A stretch of DNA of 64,000 bases from Nonomuraea zeae (GCF_005889725.1 NZ_VCKX01000015.1:1-64000), one strand, 5' to 3'. Numbered from the stretch's first letter, positions 17,556-27,125 are shown. The notes: generated from the letters alone by a model not told the origin. Program-made: numbers and translations.

Positions 17556-18881
17556 TTACGTGTGACGATCGTCGCGTTCGTGGATCAGCCTGCGTACGAG
17601 CGCCGTCTGCCCGGCCAGCCCGCGCTCCGGCACCCTGGCTCCGGTCAGCTTGCCCCACGCGAGCCCCGTCGCGTACGCGGCCCCCAGCACCGCCGCCGCG
17701 CTGCCCCTGTCGGGCGGCGCCACCTCCAGCACCGGAGCGGGCTTCATCGAGACCCCGCCGGTCTGGGTGATGACGGGGAAGCCGTCAGGCTCGGTCGAGT
17801 CGCCCGCCGACGTGCCGGTGAGCCCGGCACGGTCCAATTCCTCGTAGGCGCGCCTGAGCCGGTGGTCCAGCAGCGACGGCAGCCGCCCCTTGGAGTCGGA
17901 CAGATCCGCGAGGTAGGCCGCGGTGGCGCCGGCCGGGTCGGACGCGAACCGCAGCGCCTCGGCCAGGTCGTAGACGGCGTGCCGGAAGTGCGCCTCCGGG
18001 TCGGTCTCCCAGAACAGCGCCCGGCCCAGCCGCGCCGGGCAGCGCCGGAGCCACGCCTCGCGCACCGCCTCGTCGTCCGCCAGGCCGGCGTCGAGCCCCG
18101 GGCGGCGCAGCACGGGCTCGACCATCGTGAGCAGCGCCAGCGCCCGCGGCCTGAACCGGGTGTCGGACAGCAGGATCTGGGCGGTGTCGGCCATGACCGC
18201 GGCCAGCCTGAGCGCGGCCCGCGAGCGGCCCGCCCGCAGCCGCTCGGCGACGAGCCTGGCCAGGTCGAGCAGCGGCGGCTGCGGCAGCCAGCGCACCCAC
18301 TCGTCGCCGGGCAGCGAGCGGCGCAGGTATTCGCCGAAGACGGTGATCAGCCGCTCGTTGCCGTCGAAGGCGGGCGCGTACGCGCACCACATGATCGTGC
18401 CCCAGATGGCCGCCACCGTGCTCGGCACGTCGGAGGCGAAGATCTCGTCGAAGGCCGTGAGCGGGTAGTCCAGCTCGGACTTGCGCCCGCTGGCCCGCAG
18501 CAGCACTCTGAGCTGCTCGGTCAGGTGCTCGGAGACGTCGGGGCCGATGAACGCCTGGGTGGAGCCGGGCTCGGCGTGGAAGTCGGGGCCGTGCGGGACC
18601 ACCTCGTCGGGCAGCACCGCCGCCGTGTGCCGCACCTGGCGCGGCCGGGTGCCCCTGGGCGGGGGCGCGAGGTGCCAGCGGCCGTCGCCGGGATCGTGCA
18701 GATGCCAGCGCGCGTGCGCGCCGAAGAGCCATCTGTCGCCATCGGGGGTCACAAGTATTCTGGCGGCCAGGACGTGGGCCCGGTCGGGCACGGAAAGCCC
18801 CTGCCAGCGGGGGTCTGCGACCATCGCACGGACCTCCGCCTCTGCGGAGGTGAACGCATCCCAAGGTCGCACGGCCGTCAT
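17556..18881 (-). CDS. Protein of unknown function (about 441 aa)
   Basis: A long cytoplasmic protein without signal peptide or recognisable catalytic motifs. N-terminal text RPWDAFTSAEAEVRAMVADP is followed by a segment rich in Trp and His (LFGAHARWHLHDPGDGRWHL) that may be a WW-like or substrate-binding fold. Then comes a helical region, and a C-terminal SMKPAPVLEVAPPDRGSAAA. The start is uncertain: ATGs at 18881, 18908 and 18914 are in frame without ribosome-binding sites. The shorter choice leaves room for a divergent promoter with the lipoprotein gene. I cannot assign a family. Confidence 0.6.
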   Translation of the reverse strand: MTAVRPWDAFTSAEAEVRAMVADPRWQGLSVPDRAHVLAARILVTPDGDRWLFGAHARWHLHDPGDGRWHLAPPPRGTRPRQVRHTAAVLPDEVVPHGPDFHAEPGSTQAFIGPDVSEHLTEQLRVLLRASGRKSELDYPLTAFDEIFASDVPSTVAAIWGTIMWCAYAPAFDGNERLITVFGEYLRRSLPGDEWVRWLPQPPLLDLARLVAERLRAGRSRAALRLAAVMADTAQILLSDTRFRPRALALLTMVEPVLRRPGLDAGLADDEAVREAWLRRCPARLGRALFWETDPEAHFRHAVYDLAEALRFASDPAGATAAYLADLSDSKGRLPSLLDHRLRRAYEELDRAGLTGTSAGDSTEPDGFPVITQTGGVSMKPAPVLEVAPPDRGSAAAVLGAAYATGLAWGKLTGARVPERGLAGQTALVRRLIHERDDRHT

Positions 18882-18934
18882 CGTACTGGGAGTACTCGGA
18901 TCATCCATCGGCATTTCACGGCAGAATGTCCGCT

Positions 18935-19837
18935 ATGAGGGTGAAGGTAGCAGGGACGTTGGCAGTCGTGAGCGCGCTCGCCGGTTGCGGGACGACGACG
19001 GCGGCACCGCCGACCCCCTCAGGACCGGGCGTGCTCACGCTGAGCAACGCCTCGCCGCCCGCGCCCGGCGGCGAGGTGGGCGAGGCCTCGACGGAGTTCG
19101 CCGACGCGGCGGACATGACGATGTGGACCAAGCTCAGCACGACGGAGAAGGACGTCGACCGGATCGCCAAGTACGACGTGAACAAGACCGTGAAGGGCTC
19201 CATGTACCTGGAGCCCAAGACCTCGGCCTGGTTCGACGGCTTCCGCGGCCCCTTCGTCTACCAGGAGCTCGCCGGGGACATCGTCATGCACGCCAGGGTC
19301 AAGGTCGAGGGAAAGAAGGGCGGCCAGCCCAAGCGCAAGTTCTCCCTCGGCGGCCTGATGGCCCGCCAGCCCGGCTCGTACGCCAAGCCCAACTGGGTGT
19401 CGGTCGCCACCGGCACCGCGGAGAAGAGCGGCCAGGTCGAGGTGAAGTACACCCAGGACGGCAGCTCCAAACCGCAGGAGCTGGCCGTCAAGGCCGGCTG
19501 GGTGGACCTGGCGCTGGCCAGGGTCGGCCGGGTCTTCGTCGCGCTCTACAAGGAGGACGGCGGCAAGTGGAAGGTCGGCCGCCGCTGGCCGTCCAACCTG
19601 CCCGACGTGCTGCAGTGGGGCGTGACCGCCTACAGCGACTGGGACAGCTACAACCTGCTGAAGAAGGACGCCACCAAGGCCAACGCCAAGCAGGTCAAGG
19701 GCACGCCCGACCTGAAGCTGACCGTCGACTTCGTCCGGTTCCTGCGGCCGGAGCTGCCCGAGTACGCCGACCCGCTCAACACCGCTTCGGTGTCGGACGA
19801 GGTCCTGATCAAAGCGATGACGCCTGCCGGTGCCTGA
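18935..19837 (+). CDS. Lipoprotein with concanavalin-like beta-sandwich
   Basis: This 300-residue lipoprotein has signal MRVKVAGTLAVVSALAGCG with lipobox LAGC. The mature part resembles DUF1349-like beta-sandwich domains (AWFDGFRGPFVYQELAGDIV, KFSLGGLMARQPGSY, WVDLALARVGRVF). Such domains bind carbohydrates or act structurally outside the cell. It is convergent with the gamma-carbonic anhydrase gene and overlaps its 3' end by 29 bp. Confidence 0.7.
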   Translation: MRVKVAGTLAVVSALAGCGTTTAAPPTPSGPGVLTLSNASPPAPGGEVGEASTEFADAADMTMWTKLSTTEKDVDRIAKYDVNKTVKGSMYLEPKTSAWFDGFRGPFVYQELAGDIVMHARVKVEGKKGGQPKRKFSLGGLMARQPGSYAKPNWVSVATGTAEKSGQVEVKYTQDGSSKPQELAVKAGWVDLALARVGRVFVALYKEDGGKWKVGRRWPSNLPDVLQWGVTAYSDWDSYNLLKKDATKANAKQVKGTPDLKLTVDFVRFLRPELPEYADPLNTASVSDEVLIKAMTPAGA

Positions 19838-20339
19838 GCGCCTTGGCTTGGTAGTTGTCCGGCGTGCGGGCGAAAGACGCCCGGTCGTCGTCGGTGAGCT
19901 CGCGCACGATCTTCCCGGGCACGCCGGCGACCAGCACCCCGGACGGGATCTTCTTGCCCGGCCCCACGAGCGCTCCCGCCGCCACCAGAGTCCCCGCTCC
20001 CACGTGGGCGCCGCCCAGCACGATCGCGCCGATCCCGATCAGCGCACCGGACTCCACGTGGGCGCCGTGCACCATGGCCTTGTGGCCCAGGCTGACCCGG
20101 TCCTCCAGGATGGCCGGCTCACCCGGGTCGGCGTGCAGGCAGCACAGATCCTGTACGTTGCACTCTTCGCCGATCTCGATCCGCTCGTCGTCCCCACGGA
20201 GAACGGAGCCGTACCAGATGCTGGACGCCCGGCCCACCCGTACGCTGCCGACAACGACGGCACCAGGCGCGATGTACGCCTCGGGGTGTATGTCGGGGAC
20301 TGCTCCGTTATCCAACGCTGCTATGTACATCCGACACAT
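19809..20339 (-). CDS. Gamma-class carbonic anhydrase-like hexapeptide protein
   Basis: This 176-residue left-handed beta-helix protein has hexapeptide turns (YIAPGAVVVGSVRVGRASS, LIGIGAIVLGGAHVGAGTLV). The metal-site histidines are in LHADPG and LGHKAMVHG. The pattern is that of YrdA/CaiE-type gamma-carbonic anhydrases, many of which have no proven anhydrase activity. ATG 20339 is chosen because GGGAA lies about 8 nt upstream; ATG 20330 is an alternative. Confidence 0.87.
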   Translation of the reverse strand: MCRMYIAALDNGAVPDIHPEAYIAPGAVVVGSVRVGRASSIWYGSVLRGDDERIEIGEECNVQDLCCLHADPGEPAILEDRVSLGHKAMVHGAHVESGALIGIGAIVLGGAHVGAGTLVAAGALVGPGKKIPSGVLVAGVPGKIVRELTDDDRASFARTPDNYQAKALRHRQASSL

Positions 20340-20489
20340 CGTAATTCCCGAGCTCCGCGGCCCGTGTATGGCGTTCCGGTTGCGGAAGTGGGCAGATGGC
20401 AGGAAAGTCGTTTCCTGACGTCTCGTCGTCAGACCCTCACAACCCGCAGTTTTCCCCCGCCTCACGCAAACCACCCTTAGGTAACCCCC

Positions 20490-21476
20490 ATGACAAACCA
20501 GCACGAGAGCATTCCCGATCTGATGCAAGAGGACACCTTCGAAGTCGTGATGCGCGGTTACAACCGCCGTCAGGTCCACGACTACATGATCCGCACCCGC
20601 AACCAGGTAAGGGATCTGGAAGAACGGCTGGCGCGGGCGATCGACCAGGCCGAACAGGGCCGCATCGAGCTGGCGGAGGCCAGGCGGCGGATGGTCGAGG
20701 CGCCCCAGAGCTATGACGACCTGAGTCCCAGGCTGGCGCAGATCCTCCGGCTCGGCGAGGAGGAGGCCGCGGCCAAGCGGGAGGACGCCGAGGCCGAGGC
20801 CGCGAGCGTGCGCGACGCGGCCAAGTCGGAGGCCGACCGGCTCGTGACGACGTCCCGCGAGACCGCCGACAAGATCCTCACCTCCGCGCAGGCGGAGGCC
20901 GAGCGCCGGGTGAGCGAGGCCACGGCGGCGGCCGAGCGGATGCTGGCCCAGGCGGGCTCGGACGCGGAGGAGCAGCTCACCGCGGCCCGCACCGAGTCGG
21001 AGGAGGCCCTGCGCGAGTCGCGGGCCGAGGCCGAGCGGGTGCTGTCGGCTGCCCAGTCGGAGGCGGAGCAGCTGCTGCAGTCCTCCAACGCGCAGGCCGA
21101 GCAGCTGGTCAGGAGCGCACGCGACGACGCCGAGTCGATGCTCGCGGACGCGCGCCAGCGTACCGCCGCGATCGACGAGCAGGCGGGCCGCCGGGTCGAC
21201 TACCTCACCAACACGCACACCGAGGTCGTGCGGCGGCTGTCGGAGGTCAGCTCGGTCCTGGGCGACCTGATGCGCACCGAGGCGGCGGCGGGCGCGCTCG
21301 TCCCCGAGCCCATCGCGGCCCCGCCGGCCCAGCCCGCGCTGCCGTCGCCGCAGGAGGACGTGCGGGTCATCATCGAGGAGGACGAGCCGCAGGCGGACGA
21401 CACTCCGACGAAGAAGGTCGCCGTCTCCGACGACACCGACGTGAACATCATCCGGCTGTCCGAGGCGCACAAGTAG
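20490..21476 (+). CDS. DivIVA-domain coiled-coil protein
   Basis: The 328-residue protein begins with a DivIVA-like motif (FEVVMRGYNRRQVHDYMIR). From about residue 40 to 240 it is a long coiled coil of repeating A-x-x-E-A-E heptads (AQAEAERRVSEATAAAERML). A disordered acidic tail follows. It resembles Wag31/FilP/Scy-type polar-growth scaffolds and probably acts at the membrane or hyphal tip. It is shorter than Scy and lacks the Wag31 C-terminus, so it is a DivIVA-domain paralogue. A terminator follows at 21497. Confidence 0.8.
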   Translation: MTNQHESIPDLMQEDTFEVVMRGYNRRQVHDYMIRTRNQVRDLEERLARAIDQAEQGRIELAEARRRMVEAPQSYDDLSPRLAQILRLGEEEAAAKREDAEAEAASVRDAAKSEADRLVTTSRETADKILTSAQAEAERRVSEATAAAERMLAQAGSDAEEQLTAARTESEEALRESRAEAERVLSAAQSEAEQLLQSSNAQAEQLVRSARDDAESMLADARQRTAAIDEQAGRRVDYLTNTHTEVVRRLSEVSSVLGDLMRTEAAAGALVPEPIAAPPAQPALPSPQEDVRVIIEEDEPQADDTPTKKVAVSDDTDVNIIRLSEAHK

Positions 21477-21496
21477 CCCGCGGGCCGACCGGGAAG

Positions 21497-21526
21497 GAGC
21501 CTCGCCGGCGTACGGCGGGGCTCTTT
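21497..21526 (+). terminator. Rho-independent terminator after DivIVA-like gene
   Basis: GAGCCTCGCCG pairs with CGGCGGGGCTC around GCGTA (one G-T pair) and is followed by TTTC, 20 bp after the stop codon. Confidence 0.85.
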
Positions 21527-21613
21527 CACGTCGGGGGCGCCGCAGGCGTGATCGACCCGTTCCGTACGCCCGCACGCGACCGCCGCTCGAACAGCCCGCT
21601 CCGACTGTACGGA

Positions 21614-21719
21614 GCGGAAGCCCCCGCCCCCGATAGGGTCGGAGGCTTCCGCGTTCGTGGCCCCTCCTGATTGGGGGCCCGGTGCCGGGGCCGCCGAGAC
21701 GCTGGACCCGGCACCGGGC
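21614..21719. repeat. Two further strong hairpins
   Basis: GCGGAAGCC (21614-21622) pairs with GGCTTCCGC (21644-21652), and GCCCGGTGCC (21677-21686) pairs perfectly with GGCACCGGGC (21710-21719). They lie between the DivIVA-like gene and the convergent small gene and probably form a bidirectional terminator zone. Confidence 0.65.
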
Positions 21720-21752
21720 TGCTCGTGTGCGCGGACCGCTCCACGGCCCGCG

Positions 21753-21995
21753 TCAAGTGGGCGCGGGGCCGGCTCGCCACCGATGTTGCTCACCAGCCCG
21801 CCTTTCCTGGTCCCGGAGCAGGTCGCGCAGGCTCTCCGGGTCGTCCGCGTCGATGGTCATCGCACATCCGGCATCGCGCTGCGCCGCGCTGAGCGGATGG
21901 TGTCTCGTGGCCCACCAGCGGCCGGCATCGCTCCGCCAGATGGTCCACTGGGGGTATTCCCGGGCGATTTCGGCAAGGTGCCGATCAAAGGACAT
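21753..21995 (-). CDS. Small protein of unknown function downstream of GntR gene
   Basis: The 80-residue protein carries the segment YPQWTIWRSDAGRWWATRH, a Trp/Arg-rich motif seen in many small actinomycete proteins of unknown role. The ATG at 21995 has AGGCGGA about 6 nt upstream; an earlier ATG (22034) has AAGGAG with no spacing. Its own promoter is visible at 22065-22092. These proteins often sit near regulators, but no function is established. Confidence 0.65.
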   Translation of the reverse strand: MSFDRHLAEIAREYPQWTIWRSDAGRWWATRHHPLSAAQRDAGCAMTIDADDPESLRDLLRDQERRAGEQHRWRAGPAPT

Positions 21996-22054
21996 CGCTG
22001 TCCGCCTTTCCCGGCCCCCAAGCGAGGTTTCCATCTCCTTAAAAGGTGCGGCAC

Positions 22055-22092
22055 ATCTCTAGAGATATCAATGATCGTGATGGACAGGTCAA
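22055..22092 (-). promoter_or_regulatory. Promoter with palindrome for the 80-aa gene
   Basis: On the minus strand TTGACC (22087-22092) and TGATAT (22065-22070) are separated by 16 bp. A perfect palindrome ATCTCTAGAGAT (22055-22066) overlaps the -10, a plausible operator, perhaps for the adjacent GntR regulator. Confidence 0.5.
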
Positions 22093-22118
22093 CCTATCGC
22101 TTGACAGATCACCTTGAA

Positions 22119-22871
22119 CTAGGCGTCGAAGTCGTACTGGAGTACGTATGCGGCGGAGTCGAGGACCATCTCGTTGAGCTCGACGGGCAGCCCGCCCGAC
22201 GTGTACGCGGTGCGGGCGATCACGATCACCGGCGTGCCTCCCGGCAGGTCGAGCAGCCCGCTCTCGCGCGGTCCCGGCATGCGGGCGCGCACCTCCTCGG
22301 TGAAGTGGGCAGGGGGCAGGCCCAGATCGCCGAGCCTGGCGTAGACGCCGCCGGGACCGGTGTCGGGAAGCGTGATGGCGCTGCCCTCGACCAGCCGGGC
22401 GGGGAAGTAGGAGGTGGCCAGTTGCACGGGTCTGGAGTCGACCGAGTAGCGGCGGCGGCGCACCCACACCTCGCCGCTCTCCAGAACGGCGGCCACTTCC
22501 TCGCTGGCGCGCTCCAGAGCGATCTCGACCCGGTCCACGGTGAAAGGGCGGCCGCGGGCGTCGGCGTCCCAGATGGCCCGGCCCTGCCCCCATTGCTCTC
22601 GTGACAGGCGGCGTGAGCCGTGCCGTCTGATTGGTTTGAACAGCCGCACGTATACCCCCGAGCCTCGTCTGGGCACCGCCAGCCCTTCGTTGATCAGTAC
22701 GGCAAGCGCCTGCCTGGCGGTGGCTCGTGCGATTGCGTGTTCGGCCATCAGCGCGTTCTCGCCCGGCAATCGGTCCCCGTCGCGCAGTTCGCCGGACAGG
22801 ATCCGGGCGCGGAGGCCGTCGGCGATGCGTCGATAAATAGGGGGCTCGTGAGGTACCGGGGATTCAGACAC
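22119..22871 (-). CDS. GntR-family regulator with UTRA domain
   Basis: The 250-residue HutC-type GntR protein has an N-terminal winged helix (IYRRIADGLRARILSGELRDG, ENALMAEHAIARATARQALAVL) and a C-terminal UTRA ligand domain. The latter shows VWVRRRRYSVDSRPVQLATS and FTEEVRARMPGPRE. GTG start at 22871. It is followed by an 80-aa gene that has its own promoter. The effector is unknown. Confidence 0.88.
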   Translation of the reverse strand: MSESPVPHEPPIYRRIADGLRARILSGELRDGDRLPGENALMAEHAIARATARQALAVLINEGLAVPRRGSGVYVRLFKPIRRHGSRRLSREQWGQGRAIWDADARGRPFTVDRVEIALERASEEVAAVLESGEVWVRRRRYSVDSRPVQLATSYFPARLVEGSAITLPDTGPGGVYARLGDLGLPPAHFTEEVRARMPGPRESGLLDLPGGTPVIVIARTAYTSGGLPVELNEMVLDSAAYVLQYDFDA

Positions 22872-23023
22872 GTATGATCACCCTCTGTCACCAACCAGGT
22901 TCTGGCGTCTCCAGAGAACTTGCCCCGTCTTGTCCACGATCGCACAGATACAGAGGTTGGTCGCGAGCTTCTTTTGAGCGGATCGTGCCCGTGTGGTGAA
23001 TTCCGCAGTGTTTTCGCAGACCG

Positions 23024-23566
23024 TTATCGTGGAACGATCCCGGCCGGTATTCGACCGGCCCACCAGCGGCGAGTAATCAATGCGGCGATCACCGCCCCCG
23101 TCGTGTTGAGCAGGACGTCGTCGACGGAGGAGAACCGGCCGAGTCTGAGCGCGTACTGGAGCACTTCGACCAGGACCGAAAAGGCCGCGGAGAGGGCCGC
23201 AACGCGCGCCACAGAGGACATGGCGCCGCTGCGTACGGGCAGCAGTGCGCCGAGCGCGGCGAACACCAGCAAGTTGCCTCCGACCTGCACCAACACCGCC
23301 TCCCACGGTGCGCCGGCGAGGTCGGCGAGATCCATGAACGGGACGAGACTGACTCCGGTCTGACCGCTCGACGGGGTGAGGATCATCCAGATCCAGGGAG
23401 CGGTCCCGGCCACGATGCCGACGTCGGCGATCGAGGTGCGCAGAGGCGCCGGATGGCTGGCGCGAGCGCGGTGGCGGGAGAGGAGCAAGATTGCTAGCAA
23501 GGCCAGGGGGAGCGCAAAAGTACCAGCAATTATGACCTTTCCCCACAATTCCCACGTCCGCGCCAT
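23024..23566 (-). CDS. VanZ-like membrane protein
   Basis: This 180-residue protein has about four hydrophobic segments. The VanZ hallmark is in its second half: NLLVFAALGALLP, then VEVLQYALRLGRFSSVDDVL and NTTGA. VanZ proteins reduce teicoplanin binding by an unknown mechanism and are widespread in actinomycetes without resistance clusters. No van genes are nearby. Confidence 0.8.
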   Translation of the reverse strand: MARTWELWGKVIIAGTFALPLALLAILLLSRHRARASHPAPLRTSIADVGIVAGTAPWIWMILTPSSGQTGVSLVPFMDLADLAGAPWEAVLVQVGGNLLVFAALGALLPVRSGAMSSVARVAALSAAFSVLVEVLQYALRLGRFSSVDDVLLNTTGAVIAALITRRWWAGRIPAGIVPR

Positions 23567-23650
23567 CTGACCATGATGGCGATTGATCTAGGGGTACCGG
23601 AAGATGTCCATTCGGACAGGTCGCCAGGAGCGGTCTTCGAGAGCGTAAGG

Positions 23651-24358
23651 TCACGGACGCGCGGGCAGATGCTCGCCGAGGAAGGCGAGCGCGATCTCCC
23701 AGACGCGCGCCGCCGCCTCGGGGTGGTGGAACATCGGGGCCTCGCTGTTGTGGAAGGCGTGCCCGGCCTCCTCCTCGACGTGGACGACCACGTTCGGTCG
23801 GCCCTCGGCCGCCCGCTCGACCACGGCCACCCGGTCACGCGTGATGTACGGGTCGCTGCCGCCGAAGACCAGCAGGAGCGGTGCGGCGATGCGCTCCATG
23901 AGCCCGGTCGCGTCGGGCACGGCCGAGCCGTAGAAGGACAGGACCGCGGCCGGCTCGACCTGGGTGGCCAGCATGTAGACGATCGAGCCGCCCAGGCAGA
24001 AGCCGAGCGTGGCGATCCCGCCGCGCACCTCGGGCATCGCGTTCAGGTGGCCGACGGTGAGCGCGCAGTCGGCCACGCCCTGCGCGATGTCGAAGCCCGC
24101 GGCCACGTCCAGCGAGGCCCGCGTGCCCTCAGGGGTGTGTTCGCCCTGCCAGTGCGGCTGCCGGCGCCAGAACAGGTCGGGCGCGGCCACCACGTAGCCG
24201 CGGGCGGCCAGGTCGAGCGCCACCTTCTCGATGTAGGGGCCGACGCCGTAGATCTCCTGCACCAGCAGGATCCCGGGGCCGCTGCCCGTGTCGGGCAGCC
24301 AGAGGCGGACGTCGAAGGAGCCGTCGTGGGCGGTGACTTCGTCGGTGCGGGTCGTCAT
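23651..24358 (-). CDS. Dienelactone hydrolase family protein
   Basis: This 235-residue alpha/beta hydrolase has the DLH triad: Cys nucleophile in GFCLGGS, Asp in FGGSDPYI and His in EEAGHAFHN, with the supporting Glu in LVQEIYGV. It is divergent from the kynurenine-type catabolic operon, and a link to aromatic degradation is plausible, but DLH proteins act on many esters and lactones. ATG 24358 is chosen over 24376 for length; both lack strong ribosome-binding sites. Confidence 0.85.
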   Translation of the reverse strand: MTTRTDEVTAHDGSFDVRLWLPDTGSGPGILLVQEIYGVGPYIEKVALDLAARGYVVAAPDLFWRRQPHWQGEHTPEGTRASLDVAAGFDIAQGVADCALTVGHLNAMPEVRGGIATLGFCLGGSIVYMLATQVEPAAVLSFYGSAVPDATGLMERIAAPLLLVFGGSDPYITRDRVAVVERAAEGRPNVVVHVEEEAGHAFHNSEAPMFHHPEAAARVWEIALAFLGEHLPARP

Positions 24359-24494
24359 TGCAACAGCATCGCTCATGGCGCGCGCCGCGCCGGGGCGAGA
24401 CGATGCGATCGAGGGATCCGTGTCCCGGGATGCCCCGTTGTCCATCGGCCGTAAGCGATCTATACCGGGGGTGTGAGGGAGAGATGAGGAGACT

Positions 24495-25907
24495 GTGGTG
24501 CTGACGCATTTCATCGGTGGCCAGCCGGTGGCCGCGGGCAAGTCGTTCCCGATCCACGACCCGGTGACGGGCGCGGTGGCCAGGCACGCCCACGAGGCCG
24601 ACCCGGAGGTGGTCGACCGGGCGGTCCGGGCGGCCAGGGAAGCGGCGCGGGACTGGGCGGCGCTGCCCGTCGCCGAGCGCGCCGGGTGGATGCGGCGCCT
24701 GGCCGAGGGCATCGAGGCCCGCTTCGACGACCTGGTGGCGGCGGAGATCGCCGACACGGGCAAGCCCCTCGACCAGACCAGGACGCTGGACATCCCCCGC
24801 GGCATCGCGAACTTCCGCGCCTTCGCCGAGATCGCCGCTCAGCGCCCCGACGACGCCTTCCACCTGTCAGGGGTGCTCAGTTACACCGTGCGCAGGCCGC
24901 TCGGGGTGGTCGCGGTGATCGTCCCGTGGAACCTGCCGTTCCTGCTGATGACCTGGAAGCTCGCGCCCGCGCTGGTCGCGGGCAACACGGTGGTGGTCAA
25001 GCCGTCGGAGCACACGCCGGGCTCGACCGCCGTGTTCGCCGAGATCTGCGCCGACGCCGGGCTCCCGCCCGGCGTCGTCAACATCATCCTCGGGTACGGC
25101 TCCGCGGGCCAGCTCCTGGTCGAGCACCCCGGGGTGGACGCGGTGACGTTCACCGGCTCCACCGCGACGGGTACGGCGATCATGAACTCGGTGGCCGACC
25201 GGGTCAAGCCGATCTCCTTCGAGCTGGGCGGCAAGAACGCCGGTCTGATCTTCGAGGACTGCGACCTGAACCGGGCGATCGAGGGCAGCGTGAAGTCGGT
25301 CTTCACCAACGGCGGCCAGGTGTGCCTGTGCACCGAGCGGCTCTACGTCCAGCGGCCGATCTTCGAGGAGTTCTGTGCCCGGCTCGCGAGCCGGGCACAG
25401 GAGCTGGAGCCACAACCGATGATCTCCGCCGAACATCGCGAGAAGGTCCTGTCCTACTATGCCTTGGCCCGCTCGGAGGGAGCCAAGGTGCTCACAGGGG
25501 GCAGTGTCCCCACGTTCGGTGATCATCGCGATTCCGGTTATTTCGTGGAGCCGACGGTGGTGACAGGCTTGTCAGAATGGTCCAGGTTCAACAGAGAGGA
25601 GATCTTCGGTCCCGTCTGCCACGTCGCGCTCTTCGACAGCGAGGCCGAGGCGATCGACCTGGCCAACGGCAGCGACTACGGTCTGGCCGCCACGCTGTGG
25701 ACGGGCAACCTCGACCGCGCGCACCGCGTGGCGCAGCGGCTGGAGGCCGGACTCGTCTGGGTCAATACCTGGTATCAGCGCGACCTGCGCACCCCGTTCG
25801 GCGGAGTGAAGCTGTCGGGGATCGGCAGGGAGGGCGGCACCCAGTCACTCGACTTCTACTCAGAACCCACCACCATCACCATCAAACTGGAGCAGCCCGA
25901 TGCATGA
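24495..25907 (+). CDS. Aldehyde dehydrogenase, probable 2-aminomuconate semialdehyde dehydrogenase
   Basis: This 470-residue NAD-dependent aldehyde dehydrogenase shows PWNLPFLLMTWKLAPAL, TFTGSTATG, catalytic Glu in FELGGKNA, catalytic Cys in GGQVCLCTERL, and EEIFGPV. The best family fit is 2-hydroxymuconic/2-aminomuconic semialdehyde dehydrogenase, which also matches its neighbours. It heads an operon and its stop overlaps the next start. Two adjacent GTG codons (24495, 24498) follow GAGGAG; the second has better spacing. It would oxidise 2-aminomuconate semialdehyde formed by the ACMS decarboxylase. Confidence 0.87.
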   Translation: MVLTHFIGGQPVAAGKSFPIHDPVTGAVARHAHEADPEVVDRAVRAAREAARDWAALPVAERAGWMRRLAEGIEARFDDLVAAEIADTGKPLDQTRTLDIPRGIANFRAFAEIAAQRPDDAFHLSGVLSYTVRRPLGVVAVIVPWNLPFLLMTWKLAPALVAGNTVVVKPSEHTPGSTAVFAEICADAGLPPGVVNIILGYGSAGQLLVEHPGVDAVTFTGSTATGTAIMNSVADRVKPISFELGGKNAGLIFEDCDLNRAIEGSVKSVFTNGGQVCLCTERLYVQRPIFEEFCARLASRAQELEPQPMISAEHREKVLSYYALARSEGAKVLTGGSVPTFGDHRDSGYFVEPTVVTGLSEWSRFNREEIFGPVCHVALFDSEAEAIDLANGSDYGLAATLWTGNLDRAHRVAQRLEAGLVWVNTWYQRDLRTPFGGVKLSGIGREGGTQSLDFYSEPTTITIKLEQPDA

Positions 25908-26697
25908 CGAATGGTCCCAGGCCGTGGACGCACGCACCCACGCGGCCGACCGGCTGGTCGAAGCCGCCACCACGGGGAAGCCGTGCGCTCCGATCAGGGA
26001 CCTGGTGGCCACGGCGGCCGACGCCTACGCCGTGCAAGAGATCAACACCAGGCGCGCGCTCGACGAGGGACGGCGGCTGGTCGGCAGGAAGATCGGCATG
26101 ACGAACCTGCTCCTGCAGCAGCGCTTCGGCATCGACCAGCCGGACTACGGCATGCTCTTCGCGGACGCGGCGTACTCCGAAGGTCTTCCCGTGCCCGTGG
26201 ACAGGTTCCTGCAGCCGCGGGCGGAGGCCGAGGTCGCGCTCGTGTTCGGCCGGGACCTGGAAGGCGGCCCCTTCACGGTGGCCGACGTGCTCAGGGCGGT
26301 GGAGTTCGCGCTGCCCGCGATCGAGATCGCCGACTCGCGGATCGCCGACTGGGACATCACGCTGCCCGACACGATCGCGGACAACGCGTCCGGTGGCGCG
26401 TTCGTGCTGGGCAGCACGCCCATGGCGCTGACGGGGCTCGACCTGGGGGCCGCGGCGATGACGATGACCAGGGGCGGGCAGGAGGTGTCGGCGGGCTCCG
26501 GCGCGGCGTGCCTGGGCAACCCGCTCAACGCCGCCGTCTGGCTGGCCTCCGCGCTCGGCCGCACCGAGCGCGCGCTGCGGGCCGGAGACGTGGTGCTGAC
26601 CGGCGCGCTCGGCCCGGTGGTGCCGGTGGGTCCCGGGGACGAGTTCGAGGCGCGCATCGAGGGACTGGGCACCGTACGGGCGGTGTTCTCGCGGTGA
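25900..26697 (+). CDS. 2-keto-4-pentenoate hydratase / 4-oxalocrotonate decarboxylase family
   Basis: This 265-residue member of the hydratase-decarboxylase superfamily has [35 protein letters not shown] with metal-binding Glu residues, [13 protein letters not shown] and [15 protein letters not shown]. Hydratases and decarboxylases of the meta-cleavage pathway share these motifs, so I cannot separate them. If it is the oxalocrotonate decarboxylase it acts directly after the deaminase. No second family member and no aldolase are in the window. It overlaps the genes on both sides, so the operon is tightly coupled. Confidence 0.83.
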   Translation: MHDEWSQAVDARTHAADRLVEAATTGKPCAPIRDLVATAADAYAVQEINTRRALDEGRRLVGRKIGMTNLLLQQRFGIDQPDYGMLFADAAYSEGLPVPVDRFLQPRAEAEVALVFGRDLEGGPFTVADVLRAVEFALPAIEIADSRIADWDITLPDTIADNASGGAFVLGSTPMALTGLDLGAAAMTMTRGGQEVSAGSGAACLGNPLNAAVWLASALGRTERALRAGDVVLTGALGPVVPVGPGDEFEARIEGLGTVRAVFSR

Positions 26698-27125
26698 GTG
26701 GGAAAGGCCGGGCCATCCGCGTGCCGGGCAAGGCGACTCCCCGCGGGCGTTTCCCGCACGTCAAGCGGGCCGGTGACTTCCTCTACGTGTCGGGCACGAG
26801 CAGCCGGCGCCCCGACGACTCGTTCGTGGGCGTCCAGGTGGACCGGTTCGGGGCGACGGACCTGGACATCCGCGCTCAGACCAGGGCGGTCATCGAGAAC
26901 ATCGGCGACATTCTCAAGGCGGCGGGCGGGTCGCTCGCGGATCTCGTGCAGATCACGACGTTCCTGGTAAACATGAACGACTTCAAGGGCTACAACGAGG
27001 TGTACGCCGAGTTCTTCGACGAGGAAGGGCCCACCAGGACCACGGTCGCGGTGCACCAGCTTCCGCACCCCCACCTCCTCATCGAGATGCAAGCCGTCGC
27101 CTACCATCCACAGGAGCGATCATGA
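26694..27125 (+). CDS. RidA-family protein, probable 2-aminomuconate deaminase
   Basis: The 143-residue RidA/YjgF-fold protein has [36 protein letters not shown] and [20 protein letters not shown]. The GTG start overlaps the previous stop (GTGA) and its stop overlaps the next start (ATGA). In 3-hydroxyanthranilate and 2-nitrobenzoate pathways a RidA-like protein is the 2-aminomuconate deaminase (NbaF/AmnE type), and the context supports that role. General enamine/imine deaminase activity is the alternative. Confidence 0.82.
   Translation: MSGKGRAIRVPGKATPRGRFPHVKRAGDFLYVSGTSSRRPDDSFVGVQVDRFGATDLDIRAQTRAVIENIGDILKAAGGSLADLVQITTFLVNMNDFKGYNEVYAEFFDEEGPTRTTVAVHQLPHPHLLIEMQAVAYHPQERS

Noticed and set aside
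19809..21575. 588-codon minus-strand frame suggesting a long N-terminal extension of the gamma-carbonic anhydrase
   Set aside because: The extension runs antisense through the DivIVA-like gene and lacks motifs; the hexapeptide protein begins at 20339.
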